Shown in pieces: positions 1-5,086 of a stretch of DNA of 6,161 nt. The notes below the pieces were generated by a model, which saw only the letters and a list, made by a program, of their open reading frames with translations, did not search any database and had not been told where the DNA came from. Within the stretch, counting starts at the first letter, position 1; every line of letters begins with the position of its first letter. A program made the position numbers and the translations under genes. Source of the DNA: Candidatus Fibrimonadales bacterium (GTDB lineage Bacteria; Fibrobacterota; Fibrobacteria; Fibrobacterales; Fibrobacteraceae); contig WRMM01000134.1 in assembly GCA_009777135.1 (NCBI GenBank), positions 1 to 6,161 on the forward strand, in the 5' to 3' direction.

Positions 1-637
1 CGCTTTCCATTTCAAAATCATTATCCACTACTATTGCGTGGTTATATTTTGACTCTACTTCCAAAGATCCGATTCCTTTGAAAAGGAGCCGTTTTTCGCT
101 AAATAATGTGCCTTTTGCATCTTCTTCTCCTGTGGGGTTGTAGTTTGCTCCGTCTGCAAGGTAATTATATGTTCCACCGACTAAATTTACGGATATTTTT
201 CCGCCGCTTTGAATATTTATTGCTGGCCCCCTAGGGTTTGTGATATCTACGCTGTTCAAGAAAATCCCCATATTGTGCTGACCGTAAATTTTAAGCGAGC
301 CATTGGTGGTGGTTCCGCTCACAATCAAATTATACTCGATATTCGCACTGGTTTCCGCAACATTTACAACAACATTTTCTCCGTTTGACGTAATCGTAAC
401 ATCGTTTTCGTATGGATTGTCTATAGCAGGCGCTCCATTGCCGAATTTAATTACAATGGAATGTTCCTGCCCAAGGTCATCACGGTCCATATTCAAATTG
501 GGATCAGTTTTATTTTCATAGTCATCTTCTTTTTCGTTTTTATTGACACTTGAACTTTTATTTCCGTCTGAACAGGCTGCAATAAGAACCATTGACAGGA
601 ACAGAGCGACAAACGCAAAAGACTTCCGTAAATTCAT
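1..637 (-). CDS. Lipoprotein with carbohydrate-binding beta-helix-like domain (Cthe_2159/DUF4353-like), 3' end outside window
   Basis: Reading the minus strand from the ATG at 637 gives 212 open codons that run off the left edge, so the C-terminus is missing. Residues 1-22 form a lipoprotein signal peptide: basic MNLRK, a hydrophobic stretch, then lipobox I-A-A-C with the acylated Cys at 22 and Ser at +2, which suggests outer-membrane sorting. Residues 23-58 are a hydrophilic, Asp/Asn/Lys-rich linker. From about residue 60 come short beta-strand-like repeats (IVIKFGNGAPAI, VVVNVAE, LKIYGQHNMGIFLNSVDITN, ISVNLVGGTYNYLADG, LLFKGIGSLEVES). This rhythm recalls the Cthe_2159 family of calcium-dependent polysaccharide-binding parallel beta-helix proteins. 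The family call comes from pattern recognition and was not searched. The protein probably sits on the cell surface and binds plant or host glycan, but this is inferred. It lies 65 nt downstream of sufB on the same strand and has its own promoter-like box and a good ribosome binding site, so it need not be co-transcribed with sufB. Confidence 0.8.
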   Translation of the reverse strand, partial: MNLRKSFAFVALFLSMVLIAACSDGNKSSSVNKNEKEDDYENKTDPNLNMDRDDLGQEHSIVIKFGNGAPAIDNPYENDVTITSNGENVVVNVAETSANIEYNLIVSGTTTNGSLKIYGQHNMGIFLNSVDITNPRGPAINIQSGGKISVNLVGGTYNYLADGANYNPTGEEDAKGTLFSEKRLLFKGIGSLEVESKYNHAIVVDNDFEMES

Positions 638-643
638 AATACA

Positions 644-651
644 CCCCTTTT
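644..651 (-). promoter_or_regulatory. Ribosome binding site of the lipoprotein gene
   Basis: The minus strand reads AAAAGGGG followed by six bases (TGTATT) and then the ATG at 637. This purine-rich site supports the chosen start, as does the signal peptide that begins immediately after it. Confidence 0.6.
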
Positions 652-665
652 GGAAAGATATGTTA

Positions 666-671
666 ATTATA
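666..671 (-). promoter_or_regulatory. Putative -10 box for the lipoprotein gene
   Basis: The minus strand carries a perfect TATAAT in the 65-nt gap after sufB. It would place transcription start near 659, about 22 nt ahead of the ATG and just upstream of the ribosome binding site. No good -35 hexamer is seen 16-18 bp upstream (the region reads as a T-run), so the assignment rests on the -10 box and geometry. Confidence 0.4.
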
Positions 672-702
672 AACTACAAAATTGTTACGAAAAAGTTTAG
701 TT

Positions 703-2121
703 TTATCCTACGCTCTTCTCTAGCTTCAATGCCAGCAATGCCCTAGCCTCGCTTGCAAATTCGCCTGGCAATTCATTAAACACGTCTCTGCTGAACCCGC
801 CAACTACCAAACCTATAGCGTCTTCCCTTGAAATTCCCCTTTGCTCCAAAAAAAACAGCATATCTTCGCTTATGCGGCTGGTGCTGGCTTCGTGCTCGGC
901 TTTGGCGGTTTTGTTTTGCACAATAACCATGGGAAATGTGTGGGCGGCGGATTCTCCGCCTACAAGCATGCTGTCGCATTGGGTGTAGTTGGCGGCATTT
1001 TCTGCGTTTGACCTTATTTCAACAAGGCCTCTGTAGGCATTTGAGCTTTGGTCTGCGGAAATTCCTTTGCTTACAATGGTGCTTTTTGTGTTTTTGCCAA
1101 TGTGTATCATCTTTGTGCCAGTGTCGGCTTGCATTTTGCCGTTTGTCAGCGCCACGGAATAGAATTCGCCTGCCGAGCCTTCGCCAAGCAAAATGCAGCT
1201 TGGGTATTTCCAGGTTATTGAACTGCCTGCCTCAACTTGAGTCCAGCTCACATGGCTGTTTTTCCCTTTGCAAAGCGCGCGTTTGGTCACAAAATTGTAA
1301 ACCCCGCCAACGCCGTTTTTGTCGCCTGCATACCAATTTTGCACAGTGCTGTACTTTATTTTTGCATTGTCCAAAGTAACAAGCTCAACAACTGCGCTGT
1401 GCAATTGGTTGCTTGAAAATTCTGGAGCGGTGCAGCCTTCCAGATAGCTCACGTAAGAATCTTTGTCTGCTATTATTAGCGTGCGTTCAAATTGGCCTGC
1501 TTCTTTGTTGTTTATTCTGAAATATGTGGATAAATCCATTGGGCATTTTATGCCAGGCGGAATGTAAACAAAACTGCCATCGCTGAAAACCGCGCTGTTG
1601 AGCGCTGCGTAAAAATTGTCGCTAGGGGGAACAACGGAGCCTAGATATTCTTCAATAAGCTCTGGGTATTCTTGAACCGCTTCGCCAAAACTGCAAAAAA
1701 TCACGCCTATTTCAAGCAGTTTTTTTTTGTGCGTTGTGAAAATTGAAACGCTGTCGAACACCGCATCTACCGCAACATTTGCCAATCTTTTTTGCTCGTC
1801 TAGCGGAATGCCCAGTTTCTCAAAAGTATCCAGAAGCTCTGGGTCAACTTCTTCAAGGCTTGCATGTTCTTTTTTATTTTTCGGCGCGCTGTAATAAACT
1901 ATATCTTGCAAATCTAAGGGAGCAAATTTCAGTTCGCCCCAAACGGGCGGTTTCATAGCTAAAAACTTTTCGTAGCTTTTCAAGCGGAAATTCAGCAAAA
2001 ATTCCGGCTCTTTGCGTATGCGGCTCGCTCTGCGAATAACATCTTCAGAAAGCCCTTTCTCAAAAGCTTCAGTCTCTATGTCGGTTACAAAGCCGTATTT
2101 GTATGGTTGGGTAAATTGCAT
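703..2121 (-). CDS. sufB: Fe-S cluster assembly scaffold SufB
   Basis: This 472-residue protein has the normal length and full architecture of SufB. SufB is the cytoplasmic scaffold subunit that, with the SufC ATPase and SufD, assembles Fe-S clusters and hands them to apoproteins. Family landmarks visible are VYIPPGIKCPMDLSTYFRIN (185-204), SYLEGCTAPEF (225-235), YSTVQNWYAGD (257-267) and NYTQCDSMLVGG (378-389). Next come AHTFP and AEHEASTSRISEDMLFFLEQRG, and the end is LEKSVG. Cys382 aligns by motif with E. coli Cys405, the sulfur-accepting residue, and Glu411 with Glu434, a cluster-assembly residue. The 29-residue spacing between them is the same, so the protein looks functional. The ATG at 2121 begins the expected MQFTQPYKYGFVTDIE start. 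No Shine-Dalgarno sequence precedes it. sufC and sufD are not adjacent: a divergent repeat and ndk lie upstream, and a lipoprotein gene lies downstream. Any partners must be encoded elsewhere. Confidence 0.96.
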   Translation of the reverse strand: MQFTQPYKYGFVTDIETEAFEKGLSEDVIRRASRIRKEPEFLLNFRLKSYEKFLAMKPPVWGELKFAPLDLQDIVYYSAPKNKKEHASLEEVDPELLDTFEKLGIPLDEQKRLANVAVDAVFDSVSIFTTHKKKLLEIGVIFCSFGEAVQEYPELIEEYLGSVVPPSDNFYAALNSAVFSDGSFVYIPPGIKCPMDLSTYFRINNKEAGQFERTLIIADKDSYVSYLEGCTAPEFSSNQLHSAVVELVTLDNAKIKYSTVQNWYAGDKNGVGGVYNFVTKRALCKGKNSHVSWTQVEAGSSITWKYPSCILLGEGSAGEFYSVALTNGKMQADTGTKMIHIGKNTKSTIVSKGISADQSSNAYRGLVEIRSNAENAANYTQCDSMLVGGESAAHTFPMVIVQNKTAKAEHEASTSRISEDMLFFLEQRGISREDAIGLVVGGFSRDVFNELPGEFASEARALLALKLEKSVG

Positions 2122-2134
2122 ATCCGTTGCGGTA

Positions 2135-2140
2135 AATGTA
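2135..2140 (-). promoter_or_regulatory. Putative -10 box of sufB
   Basis: The minus strand reads TTTTCTACATTTACC, which matches the TTACTATATT box seen before ndk, rarA and motA. TACATT is the hexamer best aligned to a -10. It ends 13 nt before the ATG, so the predicted 5' leader is only about 7 nt, and GCAACGGAT before the ATG has no Shine-Dalgarno sequence. No convincing -35 was found. The call rests on similarity among the four start regions. Confidence 0.4.
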
Positions 2141-2162
2141 GAAAACGCTGATTTGCACGCTT

Positions 2163-2193
2163 GGGTATGGGGTATAGGGTTTGGGGTATGGGG
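2163..2193 (+). repeat. G-rich heptamer array, left arm of element A (G-quadruplex candidate)
   Basis: Tandem 7-nt units run in the order GGGTATG, GGGTATA, GGGTTTG, GGGTATG, then GGG. This gives five runs of three or four G separated by 3-4 nt loops (TAT, TATA, TTT, TAT), which fits the usual G3+N1-7 quadruplex rule on the plus strand. Whether it folds in the cell is not known from sequence. Confidence 0.85.
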
Positions 2194-2245
2194 AATTTCA
2201 CAAAAAACGGCTTAAATTCGCTAAAAAGGGCATATTTTTGCATCA

Positions 2246-2268
2246 CCCATACCCCAAACCCTATACCC
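2246..2268 (-). repeat. Heptamer array, right arm of element A (G-quadruplex candidate on minus strand)
   Basis: Read on the minus strand, the units are GGGTATA, GGGTTTG, GGGTATG, then GGG. That is one heptamer fewer than the matching arm of element B. Four G-runs with 3-4 nt loops still satisfy the quadruplex rule. Confidence 0.85.
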
Positions 2269-2273
2269 AAACA

Positions 2274-2299
2274 TTGAGTTAATCATTGTTTACTATATT
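2274..2299 (+). promoter_or_regulatory. Putative ndk promoter at the edge of repeat element A
   Basis: TTGAGT at 2274-2279 resembles a -35, and TATATT at 2294-2299 (inside TTTACTATATTAC) resembles a -10. The spacer between those exact hexamers is only 14 bp. Reading the -10 as TATTAC at 2296-2301 gives 16 bp but a poorer match. The predicted start near 2306 leaves about 18 nt of leader containing the ribosome binding site. The same 26 bp, with one change, lies upstream of rarA. Confidence 0.45.
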
Positions 2300-2311
2300 A
2301 CTCCAATAATC

Positions 2312-2317
2312 AAGGAG
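2312..2317 (+). promoter_or_regulatory. Ribosome binding site of ndk
   Basis: AAGGAG lies six bases before the ATG at 2324. This is a strong Shine-Dalgarno sequence and the only one among the four genes that start beside the two repeat elements. Confidence 0.75.
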
Positions 2318-2323
2318 ATTTTT

Positions 2324-2776
2324 ATGGAAAAAACTTTTGCTATGATAAAGCCGAATGCGGTTAAATCTGGTTTAATTGGGCGCATAATTGGTCGCTACGA
2401 GGCTGCAAGGCTTTCGGTTGCGGCTATTCGCTTTAAACAAATGACCCAAGCAGATGCAGAAGGCTTTTATGCAGAACACGTTGGCAAACCATTCTTTCCC
2501 GAACTTGCCAAATTCATGACAAGCGGCCCTTCTGTTCAGCTTGTTATTGCAGGCGAAGAGGCAATAACAAAAGTTCGCGCAATTAACGGCGCAACAAACC
2601 CTGCAAAAGCAGAACCCGGCACCATTCGCTACGACTGGGCAACCTCAATGACAGAAAACGCCGTTCACTCTTCCGACAGCCCCGAAAGCGCAGCAAGAGA
2701 AATCTCATTCTGGTTCAAACCCGAAGAAATTTTTGAATACGAAGCGATGGACCAAAGAGCGAAGTCTGTGTTGTAA
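2324..2776 (+). CDS. ndk: Nucleoside diphosphate kinase
   Basis: This is a complete 150-residue cytoplasmic enzyme of the usual bacterial length. It transfers the gamma-phosphate from ATP to other nucleoside diphosphates through a phosphohistidine, balancing NTP and dNTP pools. It opens with EKTFAMIKPNAV (Lys9 is the conserved nucleotide-site lysine). It contains HVGKPFFPELAKFMTSGP (52-69) and VRAINGATNPAKAEPGTIR (84-102). The active-site segment NAVHSSDSPESAAREI carries catalytic His115. The more common motif is H-G-S-D; here Ser116 replaces the Gly, a small variation that should be tolerated. The start is supported by AAGGAG six bases upstream and by the canonical N-terminus. The stop codon overlaps the start of the next gene (TAATG), so ndk is probably the first gene of a two-gene operon with the dihydrouridine synthase. 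Its promoter lies at the end of repeat element A. Confidence 0.97.
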   Translation: MEKTFAMIKPNAVKSGLIGRIIGRYEAARLSVAAIRFKQMTQADAEGFYAEHVGKPFFPELAKFMTSGPSVQLVIAGEEAITKVRAINGATNPAKAEPGTIRYDWATSMTENAVHSSDSPESAAREISFWFKPEEIFEYEAMDQRAKSVL

Positions 2777-3660
2777 TGCTAACCCTCTCCCCCATGGACG
2801 GTGTTACGGATTTGCCGTTTCGGCGTTTGATTAGGGAGTTTTCTGGCGGGAATGCGCCGCTTTTTGTTTCGGAGTTTCTTTCTGCTGGAAGCTCCGTTTT
2901 TTTTACGCCGGCTAATTTGAGGGCGGCTCGATTTGATAAGGAAGAAGAGCCTTTTTGCATGCAGATTTTTGGGCACAATGCGGAGAAGCTGGCAAGTGCG
3001 GCTCTGCAGGTTCAGGAACGTGGGGCAGCTTTTGTTGAGCTTAATGCGGGATGCCCCGCTCCCAAGGTTGCCAACAAAGGCAGCGGAGCGGGTTTGCTGA
3101 AAGATTTGCCAAATCTTGCCAAAATTTTGCAGGCAATGAAAGCGGCTGTGAAAATTCCGGTTTTCTTGAAATGCCGCATTGGTTGGGACGAGAACTCAAT
3201 TTGCATAAATGATGTTCTGGAAATTGCAGAAGGCGTGGGTGTGCAGCAATTAACTATTCATGGCAGAACTAAAGCTCAAGCATATAAAGGGCTTGCAAAT
3301 TGGGATATAATAGGAGAAATCGCGGCAAAGGCAAAAATTCCCGTTATAGGAAACGGAGATGTAGCTTCTGTGGAAATGGCTCTTGAAAAAATGAAAAATT
3401 ACGGTGTGAAAGGAGTTGCAATAGGAAGAGCTGCCTTGCATAATCCCTGGATTTTTTCGCAGAAAAAAGGCAATCCATGCGACGTGGTTTTGCGTTATGA
3501 GCAATTGCTAAGGGAAGATTCTTTGAGAGAAGGCCAAATTCTTGGAAGGCTAAAACAGCTTTGCTCAAGGCTTTTTGAAGACATGCCTGATTTTCGTCTA
3601 AGAATTTTGCGAACGCAAACCGCTTGCGAGTTTCTCCAGCTCTTTGAGTCTCTCCGCTAA
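2776..3660 (+). CDS. dus: tRNA-dihydrouridine synthase (Dus family)
   Basis: This 294-residue FMN-dependent enzyme reduces specific uridines in the tRNA D-loop or nearby positions to dihydrouridine, using NADPH. A TIM barrel covers about residues 1-230. It starts directly with the FMN-binding strand LSPMDGVTDLPFRRL (4-18). The catalytic loop is LNAGCPAPKV with Cys93. Further FMN/tRNA residues are Lys132 in FLKCRIGW, His162 in TIHGRTKAQAY, IGNGD (191-195) and AIGRAALHNPW (215-225). The remainder is a short helical tRNA-binding domain. The subfamily (DusA, B or C) cannot be settled by eye; the very short N-terminus and GSGAGLLKD segment look somewhat DusC-like. The ATG shares its A with the ndk stop (TAATG) and has no well-placed Shine-Dalgarno sequence, so translation probably depends on coupling to ndk. 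Its last 63 nt are antisense to the end of rarA, and the C-terminus is slightly short for the family. Confidence 0.94.
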   Translation: MLTLSPMDGVTDLPFRRLIREFSGGNAPLFVSEFLSAGSSVFFTPANLRAARFDKEEEPFCMQIFGHNAEKLASAALQVQERGAAFVELNAGCPAPKVANKGSGAGLLKDLPNLAKILQAMKAAVKIPVFLKCRIGWDENSICINDVLEIAEGVGVQQLTIHGRTKAQAYKGLANWDIIGEIAAKAKIPVIGNGDVASVEMALEKMKNYGVKGVAIGRAALHNPWIFSQKKGNPCDVVLRYEQLLREDSLREGQILGRLKQLCSRLFEDMPDFRLRILRTQTACEFLQLFESLR

Positions 3661-4896
3661 GGCCTTTTCCCTGCCATATTCCGTGGGTTCATAAAATTTC
3701 ATTCCCTTTAATTTATCTGGCAAATGCTCTTGGCCTGCATAAGCTTCTGGCGCATCGTGGTCGTATTGATAGCCTTTTCCATAGCCTAAATCTTTGCCCA
3801 CTTTTGTAACCGGATTTCTAAAAGCTCTGGGCACAGGCAAGGTGCCGGTTTGCCTTATGCAGCTGTTCACTTTTGAACCCATAATTTCCAAGCTGTTGCT
3901 TTTGGGAGCAAGGCTCAGATAAACGGTAAGTTCGTCAAGGGCAATCAAGCCTTCTGGCACGCCCATAAAATCAAAAGCATCTCTTGCGGCGGTTGCCAGC
4001 AAAAGAGCATTGGGGTCTGCAAGTCCAATGTCTTCCATAGCCATTCGCATTAAACGCCGCAAAATATAACGAGGGTCTTCGCCGCCGTCTAGCATTCTAT
4101 GCAGCCAGTAAACCGCAGCCTGCACATTGCTGCCCCTCACGGCTTTGTGCAAAACGCTTATCAAATTGTAATGCTCCTCGCCATGCTTATCGTAGCGAAG
4201 CGGCTTTTTATACTGGATTTGCTCCATCAATTCCAAAGTTACTTCTGCCTCGCCCTGAACCGTGCCGGCAAGCCACTCAAGCTGGTTCAGCAAAAATCTC
4301 GCATCGCCATCTGCCTGCCCTATCAGCTTTTGAGCAGCCTCAGGAGACACGCTCAAATCTTTTCTTTTTAAACCTCTTGGATGAGTTTGCAAAGCGCTCT
4401 CCAAAAGATTTTGCATATCTTGCTCCAGCAAAGGACCAAACAGAATTAACTGGCAGCGAGAAAGCAATGCGGAATTGACCTCAAAGCCCGGATTTTCGGT
4501 AGTGGCTCCAATTAAAGTTACGGTTCCGTTTTCCACCGCGCCTAAAAGAGAATCTTGCTGAGCCTTGTTAAAGCGATGGATTTCATCTATGAATAAAATT
4601 GTTTCCCTGCCATTTTCTTTGTAGGTTTTTGCTTCGTCTAAAACCGTTTTTACCTCTTTAACTCCGCTGGCAACAGCAGAAAGAGCCGCAAACCGCTTTT
4701 TGCTGTGGTTCTTTATCACATTTGCAAGGCTTGTTTTTCCGCAGCCCGGAGGTCCCCAAAAAATCATGCTGGGCACATTGCCGCTTAAAATAGCCGCTCT
4801 CAACATACTTGTTTCGCCTAAAATACGTTGCTGGCCCAAAAACTCATCCATATTTTGCGGGCGCATTTTCTCTGCAAGAGGAACATTTGTTTGCAT
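3598..4896 (-). CDS. rarA: Replication-associated recombination protein A (RarA/MgsA), AAA+ ATPase
   Basis: This complete 432-residue AAA+ ATPase belongs to the RarA/MgsA/WRNIP1 group, which acts at stalled replication forks and single-strand gaps and is related to clamp-loader subunits. It has PLAEKMRPQNMDEFLGQ (6-22), the family's usual opening. Walker A is GPPGCGKT (48-55), Walker B is LFIDEIHRFNKAQQD (101-115) and sensor 1 is IGATTENP (129-136). The arginine finger is in SALLSRC (Arg147) and sensor 2 is GDARFLLN (Arg200). The C-terminal half carries the tetramerisation region, with YDKHGEEHYNLISVLHKAVRGS and DPRYILRRL, and ends with the typical FYEPTEYGREKALAERLKEL. The ATG at 4896 fits the family N-terminus, but no Shine-Dalgarno sequence precedes it and the -10-like box lies 11 nt away. 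The gene converges on dus, and the two reading frames overlap by 63 nt at their ends. Confidence 0.96.
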   Translation of the reverse strand: MQTNVPLAEKMRPQNMDEFLGQQRILGETSMLRAAILSGNVPSMIFWGPPGCGKTSLANVIKNHSKKRFAALSAVASGVKEVKTVLDEAKTYKENGRETILFIDEIHRFNKAQQDSLLGAVENGTVTLIGATTENPGFEVNSALLSRCQLILFGPLLEQDMQNLLESALQTHPRGLKRKDLSVSPEAAQKLIGQADGDARFLLNQLEWLAGTVQGEAEVTLELMEQIQYKKPLRYDKHGEEHYNLISVLHKAVRGSNVQAAVYWLHRMLDGGEDPRYILRRLMRMAMEDIGLADPNALLLATAARDAFDFMGVPEGLIALDELTVYLSLAPKSNSLEIMGSKVNSCIRQTGTLPVPRAFRNPVTKVGKDLGYGKGYQYDHDAPEAYAGQEHLPDKLKGMKFYEPTEYGREKALAERLKELEKLASGLRSQNS

Positions 4897-4907
4897 AGCG
4901 ATAATTT

Positions 4908-4913
4908 ACTATA
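4908..4913 (-). promoter_or_regulatory. Putative -10 box of rarA at the edge of repeat element B
   Basis: The minus strand reads TTGAGTTAATCATTGCTTAC followed directly by TATAGT. This is the same tail as in front of ndk, with one base changed within 26. TATAGT ends 11 nt before the ATG, so the predicted leader is about 4 nt and has no Shine-Dalgarno sequence. TTGAGT upstream is -35-like, but the spacer is only 14 bp. Confidence 0.45.
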
Positions 4914-4938
4914 GTAAGCAATGATTAACTCAATGCTT

Positions 4939-4968
4939 GGGTATGGGGTATAGGGTTTGGGGTATGGG
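4939..4968 (+). repeat. G-rich heptamer array, rarA-side arm of element B (G-quadruplex candidate)
   Basis: The plus-strand units are GGGTATG, GGGTATA, GGGTTTG, GGGTATG, then GG. This is the same order as the left arm of element A and one unit more than the equivalent arm of A (2246-2268). There are five G-runs of 3-4 bases with 3-4 nt loops. Confidence 0.85.
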
Positions 4969-5021
4969 CAATGCAAAAACATGCCCTTTTTAGCAAATAT
5001 AAGCCGTTTTTTGTGAAATTT

Positions 5022-5051
5022 CCCATACCCTATACCCCATACCCCAAACCC
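5022..5051 (-). repeat. Heptamer array, motA-side arm of element B (G-quadruplex candidate on minus strand)
   Basis: Read on the minus strand, the units are GGGTTTG, GGGTATG, GGGTATA, GGGTATG, then GG. The equivalent arm of A (2163-2193) has the same number of units but the order GGGTATG, GGGTATA, GGGTTTG, GGGTATG. Units have been rearranged while arm length was kept. Confidence 0.85.
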
Positions 5052-5074
5052 AAAGCGATTTAGCCATCAATTAC

Positions 5075-5080
5075 TATATT
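5075..5080 (+). promoter_or_regulatory. Putative -10 box of motA
   Basis: TATATT inside ATTACTATATTCC matches the box before ndk. It ends only six bases before the ATG at 5087, so transcription would begin at or next to the start codon, giving a leaderless message. No Shine-Dalgarno sequence is present and no -35-like hexamer is seen in the short space up to the repeat arm. Confidence 0.45.
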
Positions 5081-5086
5081 CCTAAC

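Larger units (their letters stand above)
2161..2297 (+). repeat. Repeat element A: heptamer-armed inverted repeat with 52-bp core and promoter-side tail
   Basis: The element fills the divergent sufB/ndk gap. Left arm 2163-2193 is G-rich on the plus strand and right arm 2246-2268 is C-rich. Positions 2170-2192 and 2246-2268 are a perfect 23-nt inverted repeat separated by 53 nt. The core (2194-2245) matches the core of element B at 47 of 52 positions. The tail at 2272-2297 (begins CATTGAGTTAATCATTG) matches B at 25 of 26. The same unit sits in reverse orientation at 4910-5053, which is 7 nt longer, exactly one heptamer. No coding function is apparent. The element resembles small palindromic intergenic repeats (REP/MITE-like) or the heptanucleotide STRR repeats of cyanobacteria in style, but I do not recognise it as a named family. 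Confidence 0.9.
4910..5053 (-). repeat. Repeat element B: inverted copy of element A
   Basis: This fills the divergent rarA/motA gap and, read on the minus strand, repeats element A throughout. The 52-bp core (4969-5020) is 47/52 identical, the heptamer arms lie on both sides, and the tail next to rarA (4910-4935) is 25/26 identical. It is 144 bp against 137 bp, and the difference is one extra heptamer in the rarA-side arm. On the motA side, homology stops at or just after the arm. The copy is therefore directional: its tail points to rarA here and to ndk in element A. Confidence 0.9.

Noticed and set aside
638..702. Possible terminator after sufB formed by AAACTA...TAGTTT on the minus strand
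   Set aside because: The stem is six AT-rich pairs with a loop of about 20 nt and there is no following T-run, so it does not qualify as an intrinsic terminator.
936..1379. 147-codon plus-strand open frame inside sufB
   Set aside because: It lies entirely antisense to the well-supported sufB frame, is rich in Cys, Arg and Leu without any recognisable motif, and is a by-product of sufB codon use.
2170..2268. Element A as a rho-independent terminator
   Set aside because: The 23-bp stem has a 53-nt loop, no T-run follows either arm, and the site lies between two gene starts, where a terminator is not needed.
2085..2270. Minus-strand open frame through element A, and a similar 30-codon frame through element B (4971-5063, +), both beginning MQK.ALFS..KPFFVKFP
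   Set aside because: All three base changes between the copies within the shared core frame alter the amino acid, no ribosome binding site is present, and the rest of each frame is just translation of the heptamer arms. Similarity is explained by the DNA repeat, not by a conserved peptide.
2161..2297. CRISPR array or insertion sequence
   Set aside because: The 7-nt units are contiguous without spacers, no cas or transposase gene is present, and no target-site duplication could be identified at the element ends.
3250..3568. Minus-strand open frames inside dus (3250-3504 and 3344-3568)
   Set aside because: Both are antisense to the strongly supported Dus barrel, have no family resemblance or ribosome binding site, and are shadows.
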